In this document: piece after piece, positions 8,749-14,679 of the stretch
Layout of the letters: the number at the start of each line of letters is the position of its first letter
How positions within the stretch are numbered: position 1 is the stretch's first letter
Assembly: GCA_963836005.1 (NCBI GenBank)
Contig: CAWIHS010000001.1
Span: 62,001 to 126,000 of the forward strand
Length of the DNA: 64,000 nt
From: CAWIHS01 sp963836005
GTDB lineage: Bacteria; Pseudomonadota; Gammaproteobacteria; GRL18
Direction: 5' to 3'
Position numbers and translations under genes: made by a program
The notes under the pieces: model-generated
Databases searched by the model: none
What the model saw: the letters and a program-made list of their open reading frames with translations, nothing else
Told to the model about the DNA's origin: nothing

Positions 8749-9555
8749 CTATTTACTGGCAGAGTTCTGTTGTTGTTTAATCTGGAATCTTGGCTCTGAC
8801 TGGCTGGGCCGGCCTTTGGCCCAGTCAGGGATTTCTTCTGCCATGCCTTCCCAATAATGTCGAGGATAGGGATAAGCAATGCGATACCATTGACGTCCGC
8901 CATGACAGCCGAAGCAGACATCTGAATCTTCCTTGCCAGCAGCTTCAATAGCATCAGCCTTAAGGAAATTTACCTGATGCCGGGTGGTTCGAATATTCGC
9001 GTGACATAACAGACAGTTGTTCTGGAACATTTCTGCAGACTCATACCAGGGAGAGGGCAGCCCCATGAGCTGGTAGGGATTTTTACCATGACACATCAGA
9101 CATGTATCCGGGTTGACCTGTTTTCGGAGGGTAAATTCTGTGGCCTGGATATCCGGCGGCATAGGAGCTTCTTCACGCGGATCGCTACCCTGATGACAGG
9201 TAGTACATTGCATATTCATAAGTTCTTTGGCTAAAGGCGTCACCAGATGTCGTCGATGAAAAGTTTCCTGTGGTCCTTCATAAGTAGCGAGTGTCTGATA
9301 CCATGCCAGGGTAGAATCTGTTGCTACACCAGCCGGGGTTTGTGTCAGTACTTTACGCTCAAGAATCTCCTGATGGCATTCAAGACATTGTTCATTGGTA
9401 GCGGAATTAATTTCTGGAGGGAAATGAATCGAACCCCATAAGGCGCGAAAATAATCAGTATTTGCATCTCCAGTATTTGCATCTTCAGCTGCTGAGAGAG
9501 TCATTACGCCTGTTGACAACAGGACCAGTGCCAGGAGCAGATAATGTTTTTTCAT
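8749..9555 (-). CDS. Periplasmic pentaheme cytochrome c
   Basis: It has a signal peptide (KKHYLLLALVLLSTGVMTLSAAED) and five CxxCH haem sites in order: CLECH, CTTCH, CLMCH, CLLCH and CFGCH. Additional His residues (RRHLVTP, TRHQVNF, PRHYWEG) could be distal ligands. With about 268 residues it resembles the soluble NrfB/DmsE-like multihaem carriers more than the membrane-anchored NapC type, since no second hydrophobic segment is seen. ATG at 9555 is chosen over the upstream TTG (9564) because GAGG lies 10 bases before it. It is the first gene of the operon, 27 bp before the Mo enzyme, and is the best candidate for its electron partner in place of a quinol-oxidising membrane subunit. Confidence 0.87.
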   Translation of the reverse strand: MKKHYLLLALVLLSTGVMTLSAAEDANTGDANTDYFRALWGSIHFPPEINSATNEQCLECHQEILERKVLTQTPAGVATDSTLAWYQTLATYEGPQETFHRRHLVTPLAKELMNMQCTTCHQGSDPREEAPMPPDIQATEFTLRKQVNPDTCLMCHGKNPYQLMGLPSPWYESAEMFQNNCLLCHANIRTTRHQVNFLKADAIEAAGKEDSDVCFGCHGGRQWYRIAYPYPRHYWEGMAEEIPDWAKGRPSQSEPRFQIKQQQNSASK

Positions 9556-9629
9556 TTTGTTCAACCTCAGGCTGCCGGATCAGACACCGATAAATTGATA
9601 TTCGATGCTGACCCGGATTTCATAGTAAG

Positions 9630-9649
9630 TCGGCGCATCCCTGCGCCGA
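9630..9649 (-). terminator. GC-rich hairpin between the Met/Gly repeat gene and the respiratory operon
   Basis: TCGGCGCA, loop TCCC, TGCGCCGA form a perfect 8-bp stem 20 bp after the stop of the repeat-protein gene and 75 bp before the cytochrome start. No T-run follows on the minus strand (CTTACTATG). It could therefore be a leaky terminator or an mRNA-stabilising stem that sets unequal expression of the secreted protein and the downstream operon. Confidence 0.45.
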
Positions 9650-9670
9650 TGGTTTTGCATGGATAAAGTT

Positions 9671-10747
9671 TTATCTCCAGCCGGACATACCGCCCATGCC
9701 GGACATGCCGCCCATACCACCCATGCCGGACATACCGCTCATGCCGCCCATACCACTTGGTACCCAGATGTAGCGGCCATTCATGCCGCTCATTCCAGAC
9801 ATACCACCCATGCCGGACATACCGCCCATGCCGGACATACCGCCCATGCCGGACATACCGCCCATGCCGGACATACCGCCCATACCGGACATACCGCTCA
9901 TGCCGCCCATACCGGACATACCAGTAGCAGGGTAGAAGAAGATCTGTCCCTGGGGAGTGATCTTGAAGTAGCCGCTCATGCCGGACATACCGCTCATGCC
10001 GCCCATACCGGACATACCGCTCATGCCGCCCATGCCGGACATACCGCTCATGCCGCCCATGCCGGACATACCGCTCATGCCGCCCATGCCGGACATACCG
10101 CTCATGCCGCCCATACCGTAAGGCTGCCAGACATACTGACCACCCATGCCCGACATACCGCCCATGCCGGACATACCGCTCATGCCGCCCATGCCGGACA
10201 TGCCGCCCATGCCGCCCATGCCGGACATACCACTCATGCCGTAGGGCTGCCAGACATACTGACCACCCATGCCGGACATACCGCCCATACCGCCCATACC
10301 GCTCATGCCGCCCATGCCGGACATACCGCCCATACCGCTCATGCCGCCCATGCCGGACATACCGCTCATGCCACCCATGCCGGACATACCGCTCATGCCG
10401 TAAGGCTGCCAGACATACTGACCACCCATACCGGACATACCACTCATGCCGTCCATGCCGGACATACCGCCCATGCCGGACATACCGCCCATACCGCTCA
10501 TGCCGCCCATGCCGGACATACCGCTCATGCCGCCCATGCCGGACATACCGCTCATGCCGTAGGGCTGCCAGACATACTGACCACCCATACCGGACATACC
10601 ACTCATGCCGCCCATTCCAGACATACCGCCCATACCGCTCATTCCATACTGGTTATAGGCGCTGGCTGAAATGACTGAAGCTGAACCGATAATGGCTGCA
10701 GCAGCTACGATAGTCTTAATTTGCTTACTTAACATTCGCATTTTCAT
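9671..10747 (-). CDS. Secreted Met/Gly/Ser low-complexity repeat protein (MSGMGG repeats)
   Basis: A 358-residue protein of unknown family. It has a signal peptide (residues 1-30, Lys/Arg start, core TIVAAAAIIGSASVISASA). After that it is almost entirely tandem MSGMGG and MSGMSGMGG units, with about one Met in three residues. Aromatic breaks punctuate the array: QYVWQPYG four times, RYIWVPSG once, and one longer spacer YFKITPQGQIFFYPATG. It has no Cys and few charges. AAGGAG precedes the ATG. A candidate sigma-54 promoter lies 65 bp upstream, and the respiratory operon follows in the same direction. Possible roles are a sulfur-globule-like or extracellular matrix protein, a metal (copper or silver) binder through Met-rich motifs, or an oxidant sink. 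None can be chosen from sequence. Confidence 0.85.
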   Translation of the reverse strand: MKMRMLSKQIKTIVAAAAIIGSASVISASAYNQYGMSGMGGMSGMGGMSGMSGMGGQYVWQPYGMSGMSGMGGMSGMSGMGGMSGMGGMSGMGGMSGMDGMSGMSGMGGQYVWQPYGMSGMSGMGGMSGMSGMGGMSGMGGMSGMGGMSGMGGMGGMSGMGGQYVWQPYGMSGMSGMGGMGGMSGMGGMSGMSGMGGMSGMGGQYVWQPYGMGGMSGMSGMGGMSGMSGMGGMSGMSGMGGMSGMSGMGGMSGMSGMSGYFKITPQGQIFFYPATGMSGMGGMSGMSGMGGMSGMGGMSGMGGMSGMGGMSGMGGMSGMSGMNGRYIWVPSGMGGMSGMSGMGGMGGMSGMGGMSGWR

Positions 10748-10811
10748 AGTTTTCTCCTTAGTGATTTAAAATACTGACGAGGATTATCCTCCCAGTTACA
10801 ACAAGAAACAT

Positions 10812-10827
10812 GCAACGAAATTCCCCC
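10812..10827 (-). promoter_or_regulatory. Candidate sigma-54 promoter of the Met/Gly repeat gene
   Basis: On the minus strand GGGGAATTTCGTTGCA keeps the invariant GG and GC of the -24/-12 consensus at the right spacing (TGGCACG-N4-TTGC). The start codon is 65 bp downstream. The match is weaker than the one at 11226-11241, because only the invariant bases and TTGC agree. Confidence 0.45.
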
Positions 10828-10848
10828 GTTTACATGTCTCTAAACTGT

Positions 10849-11148
10849 TTATTGATGCCATCCCCGTAGGTCATAGGGAGCTGGCATTCCCGGATGTGTG
10901 AAAGGCGTATACCAATTGCCCTGATTGTCCAGAAAATAAAGACTGCGCGGATACGGTTGACTGATCCCGGTAAGCGCGTATTGATACCAGGCGGTATCAT
11001 GTTGCACCACTCTGATCACTGGCGCACCTTCAGGACGCTGCCAGGGTGAAGTGCCTGCAATCGGGTAATCTGTTTCTGCCATAGCTGAACTGGCAATAGA
11101 AACCATAAACAAAGATAAGAACGTTTTTGAAAGAATTTGAATTTTCAT
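10849..11148 (-). CDS. Small secreted protein of unknown function (99 aa)
   Basis: I do not recognise a family. A signal peptide is clear (LSKTFLSLFMVSIASSAMA, cleavage before ETDYP). The mature 75 residues are rich in aromatic residues and Pro (SPWQRP, WYQYALTG, YPRSLYFLDNQGNWYTPF, DLRGWHQ), with no Cys. The Tyr/Trp/Pro pattern recalls the YVWQPYG breaks of the neighbouring Met/Gly protein, so the two may assemble together; this is inference. An AAGGTGGG site precedes the ATG. A near-perfect sigma-54 promoter lies 78 bp upstream, making this the first gene after that promoter, with the Met/Gly gene 101 bp further downstream. Confidence 0.75.
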   Translation of the reverse strand: MKIQILSKTFLSLFMVSIASSAMAETDYPIAGTSPWQRPEGAPVIRVVQHDTAWYQYALTGISQPYPRSLYFLDNQGNWYTPFTHPGMPAPYDLRGWHQ

Positions 11149-11225
11149 ATCCCACCTTAATACCTAAGCAATGATGAATTGATTTACCAGTAACTAAAGC
11201 AACGTAACTAAAACATCAAAACTAG

Positions 11226-11241
11226 AGCAAGACCTGTGCCA
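11226..11241 (-). promoter_or_regulatory. Sigma-54 (-24/-12) promoter upstream of the small secreted protein gene
   Basis: The minus strand reads TGGCACAGGTCTTGCT, which fits the RpoN consensus TGGCAYR-N4-TTGCW at every specified base. It is preceded by a T-rich stretch and lies 78 bp before the start codon at 11148. Two palindromes of the form YTGAC-N5-GTCAG lie about 90 and 225 bp upstream, the usual distance for enhancer sites of NtrC-type activators. Such an activator is encoded at 14676-16055. Confidence 0.85.
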
Positions 11242-11316
11242 AAAAAAATAAACCGCTATTAAATGAATCATTAGAGAATACAGTGGCTAGCAAACACAGC
11301 CCTGAGAAATTAAAAC

Positions 11317-11331
11317 CTGACTTTATGTCAG
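11317..11331. promoter_or_regulatory. Palindromic activator site 1 (CTGAC-TTTAT-GTCAG)
   Basis: Perfect 5-bp arms with an AT-only 5-bp spacer, centred about 90 bp upstream of the sigma-54 promoter at 11226-11241. The same pattern occurs at 11452-11466 and in front of the kinase gene at 12703-12717. It is probably the binding site of the NtrC-type regulator encoded nearby. Confidence 0.65.
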
Positions 11332-11451
11332 AATGAACTTCCTGAATTTGAATAATTATTATTAAAGTTTTTAATAATTAATTTAGAAAACGTGAAATAG
11401 ATCACAAAAAACAGCAAGTTGAAGTAAATAATTCATCTGCTTTATGTGCTA

Positions 11452-11466
11452 TTGACAATTTGTCAG
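11452..11466. promoter_or_regulatory. Palindromic activator site 2 (TTGAC-AATTT-GTCAG)
   Basis: Same architecture as the sites at 11317 and 12703, with one arm base changed. It lies about 225 bp upstream of the sigma-54 promoter, between the two secreted-protein genes, and touches the hairpin at 11465-11484. Confidence 0.6.
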
Positions 11467-11484
11467 GGCGCTGAGTTGCGCCCT
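11465..11484 (-). terminator. Hairpin after the GW-repeat protein gene
   Basis: AGGGCGC, 6-nt loop, GCGCCCT form a perfect 7-bp GC-rich stem 13 bp beyond the stop codon of the minus-strand gene. It lacks a T-run but its position fits a transcription end, which would insulate the downstream sigma-54 promoter. Confidence 0.45.
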
Positions 11485-11496
11485 GCGATGAATGTG

Positions 11497-12474
11497 TCAA
11501 TTAAGTACAATTACCGCTCCATCACTATTTCGAATGGCAATCTGCTGCTTGAGGCTGTGGGGGGCAGTGTCAGATACAATGCTGACCAGATAAATATCCA
11601 GAATTTTACGGATTTTTCCCACCACAGCATTGGTTACGGCCTGATTGTTCAGCCAGTCCTTTGCAATATCATGAGCCTCCTTCCAGGTATTAACTGGCAA
11701 AGAGAGCTTTATCCCTGTAACTGTACCAGGACAGGCAGGGGACTTACCTGCATCTATTCCAGGATCAGTTTTTTCGGGCGGATAAAGCAGTACACTGCCA
11801 TCCTGATTTTTAGTCACCAGCCAGCCGCTTTCCTGCAACTCTAGCTGTTGCTGCTTCGTCAGAAAGGAATTGTCTTTATTGCTGCTACTTTTACTTTCAG
11901 GAGTTAACTTATGCCTACTTTTTGCTGCTTTTTGTTGTGGAGATGCAACTGTTTGCGGTGGCTCCAGGCGTAAAGAACCATCGGCTTCCACCTCTGTAAA
12001 CCATCCAGCTTGCTGCAATGTTTGCTGAAACTGCTGCCATTGCTGTTCCCCAACAGAAACAGCAGTTACATTCTCAGCCTGAATCTCTGCTGAAACAGTG
12101 GTGATCTCTCCGGTTTCAACAGCATCTGTGCCAGAATCAGCAGTTTTCGAAGAGGTTTCCGAAGGAGCAGTAGCGGGTATTAATATCAGATTGCCATCCG
12201 TTTCGCGTTTTACCACCCAGCCGCTGGCTTCCAGTTCACGGGCAAGTTTCTCCATATCATTACTACTCGCAAAAACACTAGAATCTGTGCTGGTTTGAGT
12301 CTGGGTGGGAGGCCTGAAGATCAATTCACCAGCGGAGGTTCGCTGCACGGACCAGCTGGTTTTTTTCAGGGCATCTTCGAAGTTCGATAGAGAATCTTGA
12401 GCAATTACACTGCAGTTGAAAGTGATCAGGGATATTACAAGTAGACCACCAGGTATAATGACTGGTTTTTGCAT
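11497..12474 (-). CDS. Secreted protein with four degenerate GW-x-V...DG-x-L-x-L-x-PP repeats, unknown function
   Basis: I do not recognise the family. After a signal peptide (IIPGGLLVISLITFNCSVIA) the 325-residue protein has four copies of a short motif: SWSVQRTSAGELIFRPP, GWVVKRETDGNLILIPA, GWFTEVEADGSLRLEPP and GWLVTKNQDGSVLLYPP. Each is preceded by a helix ending in L.. (S/A)(G/S)W. Low-complexity Ser/Thr/Lys linkers separate them. The spacing suggests a small beta-hairpin module repeated on a string, perhaps for binding a polymer or partner protein. The last 90 residues are non-repetitive (VNTWKEAHDIAKDWLNN). It is transcribed divergently from the kinase gene and followed by the sigma-54-controlled secreted genes. 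Confidence 0.7.
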   Translation of the reverse strand: MQKPVIIPGGLLVISLITFNCSVIAQDSLSNFEDALKKTSWSVQRTSAGELIFRPPTQTQTSTDSSVFASSNDMEKLARELEASGWVVKRETDGNLILIPATAPSETSSKTADSGTDAVETGEITTVSAEIQAENVTAVSVGEQQWQQFQQTLQQAGWFTEVEADGSLRLEPPQTVASPQQKAAKSRHKLTPESKSSSNKDNSFLTKQQQLELQESGWLVTKNQDGSVLLYPPEKTDPGIDAGKSPACPGTVTGIKLSLPVNTWKEAHDIAKDWLNNQAVTNAVVGKIRKILDIYLVSIVSDTAPHSLKQQIAIRNSDGAVIVLN

Positions 12475-12524
12475 GATAGTACCTTATTATTAATTGATTC
12501 ATATCTGTTAGCTGATTTAACTAA

Positions 12525-12612
12525 CTATAGCAAGAGCTGTAACAAGAGCTGTAGCAAGAGCTATAGCAAGAGCTGTAACAAGAGCTATAACAAGAGCTGT
12601 AGCAAGAGATAC
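12525..12612. repeat. Seven tandem copies of a 12-bp repeat (CAAGAGCTRTAR)
   Basis: CAAGAGCT recurs exactly every 12 bp from 12531 to 12591, and a seventh, degenerate copy (CAAGAGAT) follows at 12603. Copies alternate between CTGTAA, CTGTAG, CTATAG and CTATAA endings. It lies 51 bp upstream of the GW-repeat protein start, in the divergent promoter region shared with the kinase gene. It may be a slippage-prone array or a series of binding sites. Confidence 0.85.
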
Positions 12613-12702
12613 GCCAGTCTGCGTGCAACGGTAATAGTTGTCTGGTAAAGAGCCAGAAGTTAACATTCAGTCCTGTTTGACGGAAATATTACTTCACTGG
12701 AT

Positions 12703-12717
12703 CTGACAAAATGTCAG
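12703..12717. promoter_or_regulatory. Palindromic activator site 3 (CTGAC-AAAAT-GTCAG)
   Basis: Perfect arms, extendable to TCTGACA-AAA-TGTCAGA, 109 bp before the kinase start codon. It overlaps the place where a -35 element would lie for the TATAAT at 12739-12744, so it may mediate autoregulation of the two-component operon. It shares its sequence pattern with the two sites near the sigma-54 promoter. Confidence 0.6.
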
Positions 12718-12738
12718 AGATAAATTTATTATTCCCGC

Positions 12739-12744
12739 TATAAT
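12739..12744 (+). promoter_or_regulatory. Likely -10 element (TATAAT) of the two-component operon
   Basis: A perfect TATAAT lies 82 bp before the kinase start. No good -35 hexamer is seen at 17 bp spacing, where the palindrome at 12703-12717 ends. That suggests the promoter needs an activator or is blocked by one. Confidence 0.4.
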
Positions 12745-12825
12745 GATTTTTGTAAAGACACACATATTTCAGGAATTATATGCATTCGCTGCATTATAAA
12801 ATCTGCATGGAGAAAAATTACAGGT

Positions 12826-14679
12826 ATGACCTGGTTTGAAAAAAACCTGCACCATAAATTTACCCTGGCCACTATCAGCGGGTTTCTGGTCAGTTCGTTA
12901 GTTTTTCTCGGTTTGTTCCTCGCCTTCTATCAGAGCGAGCTGAAACAGGAAAAGGCACAGGCTGCCAGAGACGTTAACCGCCTGCTCCAGTCATCGCTGG
13001 AAAACGCCATGCTCAAACGCGATCTGCCAGGCCTTATTTATATTGTCAATCGGCTGGGCGAACAAGCCAATATCAACAGGGTTATGATCTCAAATCCTGC
13101 TGGCACGGTGCGTTTTTCCAGTCATGCAGATAGCATAGAAAAGGTATTGGATAAGCACATTATTCATGATCCTCAGCCGCATACACTGTTCATGCAGAAT
13201 GAACAGGGAGAGGAAGTGCTGCGCAGCATTAACCCCGTACACAACAAACCGCAATGCCAGGAATGTCATGGGCCCATCGAAAAGAATCCGCTGAATGGTA
13301 TTATGGTGGTAGATTATGATGCTGCGTCTATTCGTCATCAGGCAAGGGATACCACGCTGATGCTCATGGGCGCCGGATCGTTAATTGTGATCATCAATCT
13401 TATAGGCGGCTGGTGGTTTATCCGGCGTTTTATCCTCAAACCCGTGGAATCTCTCAGTGATGCCAGTCAGTTGCTTGCTCACGGTCAACTGGATACCCGC
13501 GTCAGTCTGCCGGGTAAAGATGAATTATCCGTATTGGGTGAAACATTTAATCTGATGGCAGACTGCCTGCAATCCAGTATGCAGGAGCTGGAGCAAGGAA
13601 AGGAGTTCCTTCAGGCTATGGTTGACGCTATTCCGGACGGTTTGCGCATCATTGATGATGAATATAATATGCTGCTGGTAAATCAGGCTTTTCGCGAGCA
13701 GACCGGAGCTCCCAATAAAACCTGGGTGGGAGAGAAGTGCTACTATGCAGCCCATAAACTGGATGAACCCTGTCCTGCCGAGTTAATGACCTGTCCGTTA
13801 GAATCAATTCATCATGAAAACGACTCAGTTAAGCTAATTCATCATCATCAATGCAGCAATGGTGATCAGCTTGATGTTGAAATTATTGCCGCGCCCATGA
13901 CTATCACCAGGGATGGTAAAGAAGCTAAACTAATGGTTGAGTCCATTCGCGATCTCAGTCAACAGGTTCGTTTTACCCATGAACAGCGGTTGTCTGAGCT
14001 GGGGCGATTGGCGGCAGGCGTGGCTCACGAAATATACAATCCTTTGAGCACCATGAAACTGGCCCTACATTCTTTGTCATCCATGATTGAGAAAAACGGC
14101 CAGCCTGTTGAGGTTGAAAATTATCTGAATGTGGTGGCTAAAGAGATGGATCAATGCATTCAAATCACTGATCGCCTGCTGCGTTTAAGTGCTTCACCAG
14201 AAGGACAGCCGGAATTGGTAGATCTCCATAGAGCTGTAATTGATATTCTTAGCCTGGTGAAATGGGATGCAAATGATGCATCGATTGAACTGATTACATC
14301 ATTTCCAGATCAGCCATTACGGGTGTTTGCTAATGAAAGTGAGATACGTATGTTAATTCTAAATCTGGTGCAGAACGCTTTTCATGCCATGCCTTCCGGC
14401 GGTACTCTTAGCATAACGGGCTGTCTGGAAAATAAAGAAGCCGTGCTCCGATTTAAAGATACGGGTGTAGGCATCGCGCCTGAATTCATGCCCAGAATTT
14501 TTACGCCTTTCTTCAGCCGTAGGGCTGATGATGTACATGGCACCGGTCTGGGTCTGCCGATTTCACGATCTATCGTGCAGAATCTTGACGGCAGCCTGGG
14601 TGTAGAAAGTATAGAAGGTAAAGGAAGCTGTTTCATCGTGAGAATTCCGCAAGCTTCCGTTGAGAGGTTAATGCTATGA
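12826..14679 (+). CDS. Membrane histidine kinase with a CxxCH haem-type motif in its periplasmic sensor domain
   Basis: Architecture: TM1 (about residues 14-34), a periplasmic domain (35-178) containing CQECH at C144/C147/H148, TM2 (about 182-205), HAMP, and a PAS domain (about 260-370) with a Cys set CYY...CPAELMTCPLE. The kinase core follows: HisKA with phospho-acceptor H401 (VAHEIYNPLS), then HATPase N, G1 and G2 boxes (NLVQNAFHAMP, DTGVGIAPE, GTGLGLP). A single CxxCH after QP-rich loops is the pattern of haem c sensor domains described in Geobacter chemoreceptors. A covalently bound haem sensing redox state or a small ligand is therefore likely. GGAG precedes the ATG, and its stop overlaps the regulator start (ATGA). 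It probably controls the neighbouring respiratory and secreted genes. Confidence 0.9.
   Translation: MTWFEKNLHHKFTLATISGFLVSSLVFLGLFLAFYQSELKQEKAQAARDVNRLLQSSLENAMLKRDLPGLIYIVNRLGEQANINRVMISNPAGTVRFSSHADSIEKVLDKHIIHDPQPHTLFMQNEQGEEVLRSINPVHNKPQCQECHGPIEKNPLNGIMVVDYDAASIRHQARDTTLMLMGAGSLIVIINLIGGWWFIRRFILKPVESLSDASQLLAHGQLDTRVSLPGKDELSVLGETFNLMADCLQSSMQELEQGKEFLQAMVDAIPDGLRIIDDEYNMLLVNQAFREQTGAPNKTWVGEKCYYAAHKLDEPCPAELMTCPLESIHHENDSVKLIHHHQCSNGDQLDVEIIAAPMTITRDGKEAKLMVESIRDLSQQVRFTHEQRLSELGRLAAGVAHEIYNPLSTMKLALHSLSSMIEKNGQPVEVENYLNVVAKEMDQCIQITDRLLRLSASPEGQPELVDLHRAVIDILSLVKWDANDASIELITSFPDQPLRVFANESEIRMLILNLVQNAFHAMPSGGTLSITGCLENKEAVLRFKDTGVGIAPEFMPRIFTPFFSRRADDVHGTGLGLPISRSIVQNLDGSLGVESIEGKGSCFIVRIPQASVERLML

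Noticed and set aside
9659..10669. Long plus-strand reading frame rich in His/Ala/Gly (HAGHTAHA repeats)
   Set aside because: It is the complement of the Met/Gly repeat gene; an 18-bp repetitive unit keeps several frames open. The minus-strand gene has a signal peptide and AAGGAG site, whereas this frame has neither.
11446..11844. 132-codon plus-strand frame
   Set aside because: Antisense to the GW-repeat secreted protein; no ribosome site and poor protein character.
12525..12612. Possible CRISPR array
   Set aside because: Repeats are 12 bp in direct tandem with no spacers, and no cas genes are in the window.
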